DNA of 64,000 nucleotides from an uncultured Eggerthellaceae bacterium (GTDB lineage Bacteria; Actinomycetota; Coriobacteriia; Coriobacteriales; Eggerthellaceae). Both the position numbers and the translations under genes were made by a program. Location: assembly GCA_934648845.1 (NCBI GenBank), contig CAKUFS010000003.1, positions 1-64,000 of the forward strand, given 5' to 3'. This document shows, piece by piece, positions 8,606-17,399 of this stretch; the first letter of the stretch is position 1, and each line of letters starts with the position of its first letter. The notes beneath the pieces were generated by a model. That model was given only the letters and a program-made list of their open reading frames with translations. It was not told where the DNA came from and did not search any database.

Positions 8606-8833
8606 TTAAATCTCGGTGAACTCGTAAGAATAGCCAATGGCACCATTGTCGAACAGGTACACAATCTGGCCTGTTGATGTGACTTCCTTCGAGAACTTCG
8701 GGAAGTCCATGCCATGCTTCTCGCGAAGGTACTCTTCGGGGCTTTCGATCTCGACTTCCTCGAAACGGGTCGTTGCGTTGCTCTGTCCACCGCAGCCGTT
8801 CCAGCTCTTGATTGCGATTTCGTATTCTTTCAT
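8606..8833 (-). CDS. Small acidic protein of unknown function
   Basis: 75 residues, acidic, with no signal peptide or membrane segment. Visible landmarks are WNGCGGQSNATTRFEEVEIE near the N-terminus, EEYLREKHGMDFPKF in the middle and an aromatic C-terminus (YLFDNGAIGYSYEF). A strong ribosome binding site (AGGGAGGGC, 3 nt before ATG) and a terminator behind it support a real gene. I do not recognise a family. It stands alone, transcribed toward larE. Confidence 0.75.
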   Translation of the reverse strand: MKEYEIAIKSWNGCGGQSNATTRFEEVEIESPEEYLREKHGMDFPKFSKEVTSTGQIVYLFDNGAIGYSYEFTEI

Positions 8834-8945
8834 GATGCCCTCCCTTTTTTTGTCTTGGCTCTTTCGTCATGTGGTTTGTTCTGCGGGCCTTTGTTTTCGG
8901 TCGTTGAATTTGTCTGATGCCTTGTGCGTCTATGGAGATTCTACC

Positions 8946-10493
8946 TTATCGTGCGGGCTCTTTGCATGCACGATCTTGGGACGATTTTGCGACTGCTGCT
9001 CCCGTTCGTGCTCCTGCTTTCGCGTTTCCGTGCATGGCAACTTTGGCATTTGTCTGTACGGATGTTGCGACTTCGCTCTCGCTTTGCTTGTAAGCGCGTC
9101 GAGCATAAACAAACGCGCAAATCAATCCCGCTGCGGAAATTACCGCAGCTAAAGCTGTTGCCAAAGAGAAGCCTTGGGCGGCCGCTGCTTCAAAGGAAAG
9201 ATCCACCGCGGCATTTTGTCCCGCTGCCATGATTCCCGTGAAAAGCGATGGGCCAATGCATGCTGCCAACTGGACAAACGTGGTCATCAAGGCAACACCG
9301 AAGGGGTTGAGCGAAGCGGGCAACGTGCGCAATCCAGCGGTTTGAGCCGGCGTGAGCGTCATGCCGACACCCGTGAACACCAGGAGCGCACCGATAATCA
9401 CTGCTTGCACGGAAAGAAGCGAGCTTGACAGGGCTAAAATGGCGAAACCCGCAAAGATTGCGGCGAAACCCAGTGGCAAAAGCGGCCATTCGCCGTGTTT
9501 GTCCATAACGCGTCCGCTGATAAGGGCGACTCCGGCATTCACCAAAACGGGAACCAAGATGACCATGCCCGCTGCGGCTGCTGTCATGCCCATGGCCTGC
9601 TCTAGGTACAGTGGAAGCAAGACGGTGGACGAAAACGTGCTCATCATTGCAATCAGAACAAGGATGGTTGCCGGGGAAAACGAGCGATTTTTCATAGGGG
9701 TCAAGTCAATCAGCGGGTGATCGCAGTTCAGTTGACGGCGAACAAACAAGCCAATGGCAGCAGCCGCGAGTACAAGCGCTGCAACGCCTGTAAGCGTTTC
9801 GGTCGAGACCTTCGCCAGGCCAAACGAAAGCGCGGTAAGCCCCAGGCAGCTCAAGACCACTGATGGCACATCAAGTGATGCCGGTTGGTTGTTCTGGTTC
9901 TTCAGGAAAACGCCGCCCAGAATCATTAGGGAAACAATAGCGCAGATGGGCGGGATAAAAACGCTGTGCCATCCGAGCGAAGTTACCATGCTGCCGCATA
10001 CCACGGGCGCAAACGCAGGTCCGAACGTGATCATGCATCCGCCAATGGACATATAGCTTCCTAGTTTGTTTTTGGGCGTAACGGCCAAAACGGTATTCAT
10101 CATCAGGGGAATGAAGATCCCCGAGCCCGTTGATTGCAGTAAGCGCGCCGCAAGAAGCATGGGGTAGCTTATGGCGCAAAGCCCAGCCAGCGAACCCGCA
10201 AGGAAAAGGGCCGAGGCGGCGAAAAACAGGGTGCGCAGCTTGACTCTGCGGTACAGGAAGGCAGCCAGAGTGACCATGATGGTGGTGACAACCATGTATC
10301 CCGTGACCAGCCATTGTGCGGCAATCGAGTCAATGGCGTAATCGTCCATAATGGCAACAAGTGCCATGTTCATAAGATTTTCGCTGAATCCCGCCAGGAA
10401 CGCACAGGCGTACAAAACGCCGAGCAGTGACAAGGGAGATTTTTCTTTTGTTTGCAGTGTATTTAGTGACGGTTCTTTTTTGATGCGGTGCAT
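8946..10493 (-). CDS. MFS multidrug exporter, DHA2 (EmrB/QacA) type
   Basis: About 515 residues with 14 predicted membrane spans, the DHA2 topology. Motifs include FSENLMNMALVAIMDDY in helix 1, RLLQSTGSGIFIPL (motif C-like region) and WLVTGYM. The start chosen is the ATG at 10493 after GAAAGGAAAGAAGCACGT; the frame is open 28 codons further upstream without a better site. The tail of about 50 residues is hydrophilic, Ala/Lys-rich and cytoplasmic. Likely drug or solute export by proton antiport; the substrate is unknown. It is divergent from the aldo/keto reductase, with almost 400 bp between. Confidence 0.85.
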   Translation of the reverse strand: MHRIKKEPSLNTLQTKEKSPLSLLGVLYACAFLAGFSENLMNMALVAIMDDYAIDSIAAQWLVTGYMVVTTIMVTLAAFLYRRVKLRTLFFAASALFLAGSLAGLCAISYPMLLAARLLQSTGSGIFIPLMMNTVLAVTPKNKLGSYMSIGGCMITFGPAFAPVVCGSMVTSLGWHSVFIPPICAIVSLMILGGVFLKNQNNQPASLDVPSVVLSCLGLTALSFGLAKVSTETLTGVAALVLAAAAIGLFVRRQLNCDHPLIDLTPMKNRSFSPATILVLIAMMSTFSSTVLLPLYLEQAMGMTAAAAGMVILVPVLVNAGVALISGRVMDKHGEWPLLPLGFAAIFAGFAILALSSSLLSVQAVIIGALLVFTGVGMTLTPAQTAGLRTLPASLNPFGVALMTTFVQLAACIGPSLFTGIMAAGQNAAVDLSFEAAAAQGFSLATALAAVISAAGLICAFVYARRAYKQSESEVATSVQTNAKVAMHGNAKAGARTGAAVAKSSQDRACKEPAR

Positions 10494-10889
10494 ACGTGCT
10501 TCTTTCCTTTCTTGCTTTGCAGACCCGGTACTGTTCAGAAACGAAACCTGAACAGGCAAGACCCTGCGGCTATTCACTTTTTTGTTGGGGAAGTATCAGA
10601 GCGTTGTTGAAACGTCTGAAGAATCCCGGGACAGCAACTGGACTTACATTGCGTTGCCATCGCGGGGACAAAAGCACGTTGCACTTAGAATGATAGCCAA
10701 AAATCGAAAAAAATACATGCATCAAAATGGGGAACGTGATTTTTCTTGACGTAAAGTTAACTTGAGGTGGTTCAATAGGGATATGTATTTTTTAGAGGAG
10801 CACGAGCTGGAATCGCAGGTTGCGTGGATCACAGGCGTGAATCGTAGGAGCACGAACAGCTGGCCGCAAGATGGAAGAGAGGACCCTCC
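10494..10889. other. Divergent intergenic region with regulatory DNA
   Basis: 396 bp between the MFS and aldo/keto reductase genes. Apart from the MerR-type promoter at 10746-10776, it holds a transcribed leader of about 105 nt and an AT-rich stretch at 10690-10745. A frame starting at 10783 runs into the reductase gene in another phase and lacks a ribosome binding site, so I do not call it. Confidence 0.5.
10746..10776 (+). promoter_or_regulatory. MerR-type promoter of the aldo/keto reductase
   Basis: The -35 is TTGACG (10746-10751) and the -10 is TTCAAT (10771-10776), separated by 19 bp. The over-long spacer contains the dyad AAGTTAACTT. A 19-bp spacer with a dyad between the hexamers is the hallmark of promoters activated by MerR-family proteins. 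No merR gene lies nearby. Confidence 0.6.
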
Positions 10890-12026
10890 ATGCTTTACAA
10901 GAAATTCCAAGATGAGGAACTATCCGTTTTCGCTATGGGCTGCATGCGTCTGCCCGTTATTGACGGCGACGACGCGAATATAAACGAGCAGGCCGCGGCG
11001 GAGATGATTGCGTACGCGATTGAGCATGGCGTGACGTATTTCGACACCGCATGGGGCTACCATGGCGGCAATTCGGAGCGCGTGGTGGGCAAGATTTTAG
11101 CTCAGTATCCGCGCGAATCGTTCAACTTGGCAAGCAAATTCCCGGGGTACGATTTGGCGAATATGGGCAAAACGGAAGAGATCTTCGAAGAGCAGCTGTG
11201 CAAGTGCGGCGTGGATTACTTCGACTTTTACCTGGTGCACAATGTGTGCGAGATGAACATCGAGCAGTATTTGAACGACGCGCAATATGGCACGCTCAGC
11301 TACCTGATTGAACAGAAGAAACGCGGACGCATTCGCCATCTGGGCTTTTCTACGCACGGAACGGCGGAGACTATCCGTCGGTTCTTGGAAGCGTACGGCC
11401 AGCACATGGAGTTTTGTCAGCTGCAGCTGAACTATTTCGATTACACGTTCCAAGACACGAAGGGCAAAATGGCGGTTGCGCAAGAGTGGGGCCTGCCCAT
11501 TTGGGTTATGGAGCCATTGCGCGGCGGCAGCCTGTGCAAGCTGTCGGCAGAAGAGGAAGCGAAACTGCGCGCGCTGCATGCCGATTGGTCTGCGGTTGAG
11601 TGGGCGCTGCGTTGGCTGCAGGCTCAGCCCGAAGTGACGTGCATTTTGTGTGGATCGTCTACGCTGGAGCAGATTTCCCAGAACATTGCGCTGCTGAGCC
11701 AGGAAAAACCGCTGAGTGACCAGGACTTTTCTGCATTGCAGGAGATTGTTGACGCGCGCGTCAAGGAAAACGTTCAGCCGTGTACGAAGTGTCGCTACTG
11801 CGTTTCGCATTGCCCGGTTGGCATTGATATCCCGTGGATGCTGGAGCTTTACAACGAGCACAAGTTGAGCGGCGGCGGGTTCATTGCCCCCATGGCGCTT
11901 GCCGCGGTGGAGGAAGGGAAGAAGCCGGAGGACTGCATTGCATGCGGTGCCTGCGCGGCGGTGTGTCCTCAGCAGATTGACATCCCCGGCGTTTTAGCGG
12001 ACTTCACGAAGCTGTTGGCGGAGTAG
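10890..12026 (+). CDS. Aldo/keto reductase with two C-terminal [4Fe-4S] motifs
   Basis: 378 residues. The N-terminal TIM-barrel reductase carries the tetrad regions FDTAWGY (Asp, Tyr), LASKFPG (Lys) and FYLVHN (His). The C-terminal 90 residues add CTKCRYCVSHCP and CIACGACAAVCP, which should bind two [4Fe-4S] clusters. This Fe-S subclass is common in anaerobes and probably passes electrons between a ferredoxin-like chain and a carbonyl substrate, still undefined. The ATG follows GGAAGAGAGGACCCTCC. The MerR-type promoter upstream suggests induction by a small molecule or redox stress. Confidence 0.88.
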   Translation: MLYKKFQDEELSVFAMGCMRLPVIDGDDANINEQAAAEMIAYAIEHGVTYFDTAWGYHGGNSERVVGKILAQYPRESFNLASKFPGYDLANMGKTEEIFEEQLCKCGVDYFDFYLVHNVCEMNIEQYLNDAQYGTLSYLIEQKKRGRIRHLGFSTHGTAETIRRFLEAYGQHMEFCQLQLNYFDYTFQDTKGKMAVAQEWGLPIWVMEPLRGGSLCKLSAEEEAKLRALHADWSAVEWALRWLQAQPEVTCILCGSSTLEQISQNIALLSQEKPLSDQDFSALQEIVDARVKENVQPCTKCRYCVSHCPVGIDIPWMLELYNEHKLSGGGFIAPMALAAVEEGKKPEDCIACGACAAVCPQQIDIPGVLADFTKLLAE

Positions 12027-12245
12027 CGCTTGCGGCTCCGCCAGCAGCGCCAGGCCGCGGCGGTTGCATGCGGTGCTGCGGTTCGGGTCCGTGCATCCGT
12101 GGGCGCGCCGGGCGTGGGTGCGGTTGCAGGCAGATGGCACGCCGGGCGCGGGTGCGGCGCGGGTTTGCGAGGTATCTTCCCGCTGCGGCGCGCACCGCGA
12201 GCGCTACACAATGTGAAAAACTCTCGGTCAGACACGAAAAAGTTG

Positions 12246-12273
12246 TTGACATTCGCCTATCAGGCGATATCAT
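12246..12273 (+). promoter_or_regulatory. Promoter of the rplJ-rplL operon
   Basis: TTGACA (12246-12251), 16-bp spacer, TATCAT (12268-12273). It lies just upstream of the L10 leader. The preceding 200 bp (12027-12240) are GC-rich and hold no gene I can support. Confidence 0.75.
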
Positions 12274-12284
12274 GTATGGGCTGC

Positions 12285-12440
12285 AAAAATGTAGCAAAGG
12301 AATTCGTTCCGCTGCCAAAGACAGCTGGCACCGAAAGGTTTAATCGCGATTGCGGCCTGCCGAGGTGGTCATGACGTGCGAATATGTGCGATTTTCACGA
12401 CCCCTGCTGTCTTATGACACGCAGGGGTTGTTTTATACGA
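12285..12440 (+). promoter_or_regulatory. Ribosomal protein L10 leader with attenuator
   Basis: The leader contains the conserved elements of the L10 leader RNA: GACAGCTGGCACCGAAAGG, TTAATCGC and the kink-turn region CTGCCGAGGTGGTCATGACG. It ends in a GC-rich hairpin (CCCCTGC / GCAGGGG, 12401-12427) followed by TTGTTTTAT. Free L10 (or L10-L12) is known to bind such leaders and stop expression of rplJ-rplL. Confidence 0.85.
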
Positions 12441-12486
12441 TCCCTCTTGCGCGGAACCTGTTGGCGCAAAGAAGGAGGTGTACGAT

Positions 12487-12972
12487 ATGCCAAATGCACA
12501 AAACGTTGCCGCTCTTGAGCAGCTGAAGGCTGACCTGCAGGGTGTTACTGCTGTTTGGGCGGTTTCTTTTAACGGCCTGTCCGTTAAGGATTCCGAGACC
12601 CTTCGTCGCAGTGTTCGCGAAGCAGGTGCTGTTATGAAGGTGTGCAAGAACACCTTGATGCATCGCGCTCTTGCTGATCTGGACATGGCAAGCATGGACT
12701 CCATTCTCGAAGGTCCTTCCGCTTTTGTTTTTACTTCCGAAGATCCCGTTGCTGCCGCTAAGGCCGTCAAGGACTTCGCAAAGGAAAACGAGGCCGTTGT
12801 CCTTAAGGGTGGTTTGATGGACGGCGCATTCCAGGACGCTGCTGCTGCAGAAGTTATTGCTTCTCTTCCTTCCAAGGATCAGCTGCTCGGCCAGATCGCT
12901 TGCTCTCTCACCGGCGTTGCTTCTCAGCTGGCTATCGCCATTGGCGAAATGTCCGAAAAGGAAGCTGCATAA
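12487..12972 (+). CDS. rplJ: 50S ribosomal protein L10
   Basis: A 161-residue L10, which anchors L7/L12 dimers on the ribosomal stalk. The usual opening region is visible (LKADLQGVTAVWAVSFNGLSV), as is KNTLMHRAL for rRNA binding; the C-terminal helix that binds L7/L12 ends the protein. The ATG follows AAGGAGG at 7 nt; an in-frame GTG nine bases earlier overlaps that site and is rejected. rplL follows. In most bacteria rplJ follows rplK-rplA directly, but here those genes are more than 40 kb away. Confidence 0.97.
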   Translation: MPNAQNVAALEQLKADLQGVTAVWAVSFNGLSVKDSETLRRSVREAGAVMKVCKNTLMHRALADLDMASMDSILEGPSAFVFTSEDPVAAAKAVKDFAKENEAVVLKGGLMDGAFQDAAAAEVIASLPSKDQLLGQIACSLTGVASQLAIAIGEMSEKEAA

Positions 12973-13073
12973 AACATGCTGCTTAGCGTGGCAAACTGAA
13001 GTCCACCAAAAGGTGGCAAAAGAAAATATACGTATCGTCGCTTAATATGGGCGACCCTCGAAAGGAAACCAAA

Positions 13074-13445
13074 ATGGCTCTTACTAATGAAGAGATTATT
13101 GAGGCTCTTAAGGAGAAGACCCTCATTGAACTCGCCGAGCTTCGCGACCTGATCTGCGAGACCTTCGGCGTTACCGCTACCGCTGCTGTTGCTGTTGCTG
13201 CTGGCGACGGCGCTGCTGCTGCTGCTGAAGAGAAGACCGAGTTCGACGTTGTTCTCGAAGGCTTTGGCGACAACAAGATCCCCGTTATCAAGATCGTTCG
13301 CGAGCTGACCGGTCTGGGCTTGAAGGAAGCTAAGGAAATGGTCGAGGGTACTCCTAAGGCTATTCTCGAGGCTCAGCCTAAGGACAAGGCAGAGGAAGCA
13401 AAGGCAAAGCTGGAAGAGGCTGGTGCTGCTGTTTCCTTGAAGTAA
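13074..13445 (+). CDS. rplL: 50S ribosomal protein L7/L12
   Basis: A 123-residue L7/L12 with the N-terminal dimerisation helix, an Ala-rich hinge ([20 protein letters not shown], 20 residues) and the conserved C-terminal domain ([20 protein letters not shown]). It recruits translation factors to the ribosome. The ATG at 13074 follows GAAAGGAAACCAAA. Codons are strongly biased, as expected of a very highly expressed gene. rpoB, the usual next gene, is absent; the operon ends with a terminator. Confidence 0.97.
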   Translation: MALTNEEIIEALKEKTLIELAELRDLICETFGVTATAAVAVAAGDGAAAAAEEKTEFDVVLEGFGDNKIPVIKIVRELTGLGLKEAKEMVEGTPKAILEAQPKDKAEEAKAKLEEAGAAVSLK

Positions 13446-13469
13446 GTCTTACTTCAAGAGTTTTTCTGG

Positions 13470-13500
13470 GAGCCACCCTTCGGGGTGGCTCTTCTACGTT
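13470..13500 (+). terminator. Terminator of the rplJL operon
   Basis: GAGCCACCC-TTCG-GGGTGGCTC with a UUCG tetraloop, followed by TTCTACGTTTTC. Confidence 0.85.
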
Positions 13501-13594
13501 TTCGGGGCGTTTCTCTTGTTTGGTATTTTGTTTTGGAGCCTGGAATCTTCGGATCGGATTATTCTGCTGCATTCTGCATAAAGGCAATATATTG

Positions 13595-13670
13595 AAAATC
13601 GTTCACAGTTCTTAAAAAATCGACGTTAAACGAAATAAACCTTCGAAATTCAAGAACTGTGAACGATTTT
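13595..13670 (-). repeat. 80-bp palindromic element, subfamily A, copy 2
   Basis: Ends AAAATCGTTCACAGTTCTT and AAGAACTGTGAACGATTTT. The middle is related to that of the 4809 copy read in reverse. It lies at the outer edge of the left direct repeat that flanks the regulator/reductase/cytochrome cassette. Confidence 0.88.
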
Positions 13671-13722
13671 ATGTGCGGGTTGAGGTTATGGGGATGTTTG
13701 AGCGGCTTAGGCACGGCTTTGG

Positions 13723-13966
13723 GTTCATGTTGTTGAAAAACCATTGCCAAATTCGAAGTTATGGTAGGTTGGAAGTAGGCTGAGGACGCGGCATTTGCTT
13801 GGTGTTGCGATATGCTTCAATTGAGTATTGTTTTGAACTGGGGTTTTGCAAAACTGGGTTTTCGCTAGATGTCGTATTCACCTGAAAACATCGCGATTCT
13901 CATCTTCGACCTACTTCCAACCTGCATCAACTTCGAATTCAAGGCCCATTTTCCAACAACATGAAC
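13723..13966. mobile_element. MITE-like element with long inverted ends, copy 1
   Basis: 244 bp with imperfect terminal inverted repeats of about 60 bp, beginning GTTCATGTTGTTG and ending CAACAACATGAAC. Inside the ends, AATTCGAAGTT and GGTTGGAAGTAGG recur in inverted form. It has no open reading frame of note. Copies lie at 18274 and, more diverged, at 61734. The label MITE-like is structural; no transposase relative is known to me. Confidence 0.7.
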
Positions 13967-14051
13967 GGAAAGCGGGTGCAAGCTGCGATTCTCGGCATCG
14001 GTGGCGGGTCTTGGAAGGGGAGATGGGGTCGCGCTCGAGCTTATCGGGCAT

Positions 14052-14077
14052 GAAAAAGGCGGCTCCGAAGAGCCGCC
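14052..14077 (-). terminator. Terminator of the LuxR-family gene
   Basis: On the minus strand GGCGGCTC-TTCG-GAGCCGCC followed by TTTTTC, 13 nt beyond the stop codon. Confidence 0.85.
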
Positions 14078-14089
14078 CAGAGTGTGCGA

Positions 14090-15583
14090 CTATTTTGATT
14101 GCTCGGCTTTGCCTTCTTTGTCTTCTCCGTGCGCGAGTATACTCGAAATAAGATCCTGCTTATTGTGAACTTCACATTTCGAGTACATATTTCTCATGTG
14201 AGTTTTGAGGGTGCTGGGAGCGATGAACAGCGTTTTCTCTATTTCTGAATTATCTTTCCCCGAGATTATCATTTCTGCAATTTCTTGCTCCCTTTGGGAA
14301 AGGTGGAAAAAAGCAGCTGCGTTCTGCACCGCGATTTTGTCAGGGTTTTGTTCGGGGGTCTGTTCTGCAGAGCGCTTTGAACCCGCATTTGAAGATGTGA
14401 ATAGCTCGACGATATGTCTTTCGTTGAGTAATATTGAGCCTGTGACCAGCGAAAGAATGATGATTATGGGGAAAAGTGCTCTAATCGGATCGGGTAAAAC
14501 GAGCAAAAGTGGTTTGACTGCTTTTTCGACAATGCCTCCCAAAGAAAGAGCGATTTGACCTGCTGCAAACATGTAAAAAGGCGAGATATTCAGCTTGTTC
14601 GTAAGGAAGCACCACATAATCCAAGTGGCTATTCTAAAGAAAGCCCAGCAAGCTGCAACGGCGTAAATCTCGTAAGGCGGCGCTCCTGGGTCGGCAATAA
14701 GCGCCAGCACTACGCAAATGATAATTGCCGGCATAAAAATCCTGTAGATCGCACCGAAATCCTTCTTCCTGGGGAAGGCGAAGGCCAAAAGCGTAGCCGC
14801 AACAGAGGAGATTAGACCGCCTATGAGTGAGTTCAGCTCGGTGGTGTGCGAGGTTGCATGTTCTGAAAGGTCGCTCGTGAGGAGCTGAAGGAATGCAAGA
14901 ATCGCAAATCCAATCAAAAACTTCAGGGGAAGACGCATTGATTCGCGTGATGCATAGTTTTTGCCGAGTGTATTGCCGGTGCTGCGTTCGTTGATTTCTC
15001 CGTAGCTGACAAATAGGAGGAAACCCGAAATAAAAGGGAGAATTGTGTGAATCAAAATACAGAAAGCAGGGCTTAACTGCACAATGACGATGCAGGAGGC
15101 GAATGCACCCACGTAAGCAATGGCTGTGTTTACGCAGCATTGTTCGATAGGAAGAGATGCGTAAACTTCGCCCCAAAGGAGCAACAGCCCCATTTCAGTT
15201 GCAATGATAAGCGACCCAATCCAGATTCCTGCCGGAATTACGTTTTCGCTCCAACCCGATAAATAAAACAGTCCTGTTCCGATGCAAAGCAACACCGAAA
15301 GGGCGATTGCGAATATGCGTTTATGAATGCGTTTCATTTTTTCCAGAAGAAAGAATCCCAGCACGATAAGTACAAGGACGTAGGCGAAGCTATGCGGGAT
15401 GTCTGTCAAGGAGATAATCTCGGCAGCTAGCTCCTGCGGGCTGGGGAACAAGGTTGGAATAATTCGGCAGATGCTCCAGGTAAGATAAGTGCTCAGTCCA
15501 ATGAGGCTTACCGTTGACGATGTCGAAAAAAGAGGTCCTCTTCTTTCAGGCAACTTTTCGTTGTTTTCTTTTGCTGAGAGCAC
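14090..15583 (-). CDS. LuxR-family regulator with 12-helix membrane domain
   Basis: 497 residues: about 12 hydrophobic segments over residues 25-390, a charged linker, then a LuxR/FixJ-type helix-turn-helix (residues about 425-485, LSQREQEIAEMIISGKDNSEIEKTL broken by the usual helices; recognition helix STLKTHMRNMYSK). Such membrane-tethered LuxR proteins are numerous in Eggerthellaceae and often adjoin reductase genes; they are thought to sense the substrate at the membrane. The GTG start follows GGGGAGGCAGTC. It diverges from the flavoprotein gene, so it is the likely regulator of the cassette. Confidence 0.9.
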   Translation of the reverse strand: MLSAKENNEKLPERRGPLFSTSSTVSLIGLSTYLTWSICRIIPTLFPSPQELAAEIISLTDIPHSFAYVLVLIVLGFFLLEKMKRIHKRIFAIALSVLLCIGTGLFYLSGWSENVIPAGIWIGSLIIATEMGLLLLWGEVYASLPIEQCCVNTAIAYVGAFASCIVIVQLSPAFCILIHTILPFISGFLLFVSYGEINERSTGNTLGKNYASRESMRLPLKFLIGFAILAFLQLLTSDLSEHATSHTTELNSLIGGLISSVAATLLAFAFPRKKDFGAIYRIFMPAIIICVVLALIADPGAPPYEIYAVAACWAFFRIATWIMWCFLTNKLNISPFYMFAAGQIALSLGGIVEKAVKPLLLVLPDPIRALFPIIIILSLVTGSILLNERHIVELFTSSNAGSKRSAEQTPEQNPDKIAVQNAAAFFHLSQREQEIAEMIISGKDNSEIEKTLFIAPSTLKTHMRNMYSKCEVHNKQDLISSILAHGEDKEGKAEQSK

Positions 15584-15875
15584 GACTGCCTCCCCTCAAA
15601 ACTGCATTCGTGCAATGGATTCCTTCCTATAATATGTTAGGAAAAGGGCGCGTTGTTGTCTACCACCTGCATCCTCCTTGCCTACCACCAGGGATACTTC
15701 CTTCTCATTAAATTGAAATCATCAGCTAATCCTACCTAGCTAGACGATGTTTTTTATCAACCCCTCACCTATATTGACGTTACACCTATTGAAGAAGGTG
15801 CTATGGGGTCGAAAGGTCACAATCTTTCGGTGAAATACATCTTTGTAAAGGATGCGTGCAAGGAAAGGGGACAAA
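15584..15875. promoter_or_regulatory. Divergent control region of the reductase cassette
   Basis: Some 290 bp between the regulator and the flavoprotein. It contains an imperfect dyad TTCCTATAATATGTTAGGAA (15624-15643) close to the regulator, and near 15765-15815 nested inverted pieces (CACCT / AGGTG, CCCCTCACC / GGTGCTATGGGG) beside a TTGACG hexamer (15775-15780). These are candidate sites for the LuxR-type regulator; none is proven. Confidence 0.4.
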
Positions 15876-17318
15876 ATGAAACGTAGGGATTTCTTTAAGC
15901 TTGCTGGTGTAGCTACAGTTGCGGTTGCAGGCGCATCTCTAACGGGCTGTAGCGGCGGAGGGAAGAAAGCTTCTTCGGGCGATGCCATGGTTTCTGGTTG
16001 GACCGACATCAACTTCGAGAAGGAAGTCGATGTTTTGATCGTAGGTGCAGGTCCTGGTGGTCTTCTTGCTGCATATCATCCTGCCAAGGCTGGACTAAAG
16101 ACTCTTGTTGTTGACAAGAGCGTTAGCTACGGCGGAGACGGCATGCACTCGGCTGCTTGTCAGTGGTATTTTGGCTCGAAGTACGATAAAGAGACGCGTG
16201 GCGGTATGAACACCGAAGAAGTTCTTGCCGCTTACAAGGATTTCTTCAAGAAATACCCGCGTCCCGATTTTGTTGAGCAGATTTTTGCCAATACGGGCGA
16301 AGTTCACGACTTGCTTACTTATGACTTTGGCGTTGAGTGGCAACCAAAGGTTGAAGGCGCGTACTATGCGACTTGCTATGTTCCCGCTGCGGGTCTTGCC
16401 GAGACCAAGCAGGAGTTTACGGCAATTTACGACGGCGTTACCAAAGCTGGCGCCGAGTTCATGTTTGATCAGCGCGCTAAGTACATGATTGTTGACGGCA
16501 ACGGTCGCGTTGTTGGCGTTCGTTTCGAGTCCCAGGTTGACGGCCTCTTCCTTGATATCAAGGCCAAGTACATTGTGCTTGCCACTGGTTCCTTCTGCGC
16601 CAATCAGGAAATGATTGCAAAGTACCTACCGAAGTGGTCGAAATACGGCAGCTTGGTTTCTGCGAGCACGGGTGACGGCCATCTTTTGGGTCAGTCTGTT
16701 GGTGCTGCGTTCGAAGGTGTGGGCGAATACGTTAACCTCAACACGCACAGCGAAGCGATTTTCGTTCCGCAGATGTTTGGACCGTCTATCAGCGTTCTTC
16801 CGACCGGCAAGCGTTTCTACGATGAAATTCACTGCCATCAGGGTGGTCAAGCATGCATAGACGCAGGTTTCGGTAACTTCTGGTCCATTTGGGACGATGC
16901 CATTGAAAACGGTCCGAATAAGACGCTTGTTGCAACCGCCGGCAAGGAAAAGATTGTTGCCAATACGGTAGAAGAGCTTGCTGAAGCAATGCAGGTTCCT
17001 GTTGAGAACCTGAGGGCTACGTTTGACGAGTACAACCAGATGTGCGAGACCGGTCAAGATCCGGCATTCAAGAGGGAGTACTTCCTGGAGAAACTCAATC
17101 CTCCGTACTACGCATTCAATAATCATCCGGTTCGCTACATGACTAAGGGCGGTCTGAAAACGAATTTGAAGTGCCAGGTTCTTCGCGAAGACGATACGGT
17201 TATCGAAGGTCTGTATGCTGGCGGTCTTTTGGGAACTGGTTCGTTCTCCAAGGAATTTGCAACGAGTGCTGTTTGCGGTTACTACGCCGGTAAGTGCATT
17301 GTTGAGGAAGCGAAGTAG
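15876..17318 (+). CDS. Tat-exported FAD-dependent reductase (fumarate reductase/KstD type)
   Basis: 480 residues. It starts [12 protein letters not shown] with a twin-arginine signal that ends in a lipobox-like LTGC, so it is probably a Tat-translocated lipoprotein outside the membrane. The FAD-binding core begins [13 protein letters not shown]-terminal family marks are GKRFYDE and [10 protein letters not shown]. In fumarate reductases the last motif carries His (HTxGG); here Tyr replaces it, so the acceptor is probably not fumarate. ATG 15876 follows AAGGAAAGGGGACAAA. A cytochrome c follows, the layout of Eggerthellaceae reductases that use organic compounds as electron acceptors. The substrate is unknown. 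Confidence 0.88.
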   Translation: MKRRDFFKLAGVATVAVAGASLTGCSGGGKKASSGDAMVSGWTDINFEKEVDVLIVGAGPGGLLAAYHPAKAGLKTLVVDKSVSYGGDGMHSAACQWYFGSKYDKETRGGMNTEEVLAAYKDFFKKYPRPDFVEQIFANTGEVHDLLTYDFGVEWQPKVEGAYYATCYVPAAGLAETKQEFTAIYDGVTKAGAEFMFDQRAKYMIVDGNGRVVGVRFESQVDGLFLDIKAKYIVLATGSFCANQEMIAKYLPKWSKYGSLVSASTGDGHLLGQSVGAAFEGVGEYVNLNTHSEAIFVPQMFGPSISVLPTGKRFYDEIHCHQGGQACIDAGFGNFWSIWDDAIENGPNKTLVATAGKEKIVANTVEELAEAMQVPVENLRATFDEYNQMCETGQDPAFKREYFLEKLNPPYYAFNNHPVRYMTKGGLKTNLKCQVLREDDTVIEGLYAGGLLGTGSFSKEFATSAVCGYYAGKCIVEEAK

Positions 17319-17336
17319 AGATTTTGTATTGAAAAG

Positions 17337-17363
17337 CCGGGCCGCATTTTCCGTGCGGCCCGG
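17337..17363 (+). other. Intercistronic hairpin between flavoprotein and cytochrome genes
   Basis: CCGGGCCGC / GCGGCCCGG with a 9-nt loop and no T-run. It may stabilise the upstream message or reduce read-through, not end it. Confidence 0.6.
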
Positions 17364-17399
17364 TGACGGAATGATCAATGAAATTGGAAGGGGGTTATT

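Larger units (their letters stand above)
13671..14077. repeat. Left direct repeat of the reductase cassette
   Basis: About 407 bp, matching 18220-18628 at roughly 95% by eye, same orientation. It comprises a short leader (TGTGCGGGTTGAGGTTATGG), the MITE-like element at 13723-13966, a spacer, and the terminator hairpin at 14052-14077. The two repeats bracket the LuxR, flavoprotein and cytochrome genes. Confidence 0.9.

Noticed and set aside
12027..12240. GC-rich stretch after the aldo/keto reductase as a gene
   Set aside because: Frames are Ala/Gly/Arg-rich noise without start signals; the rplJL promoter follows.
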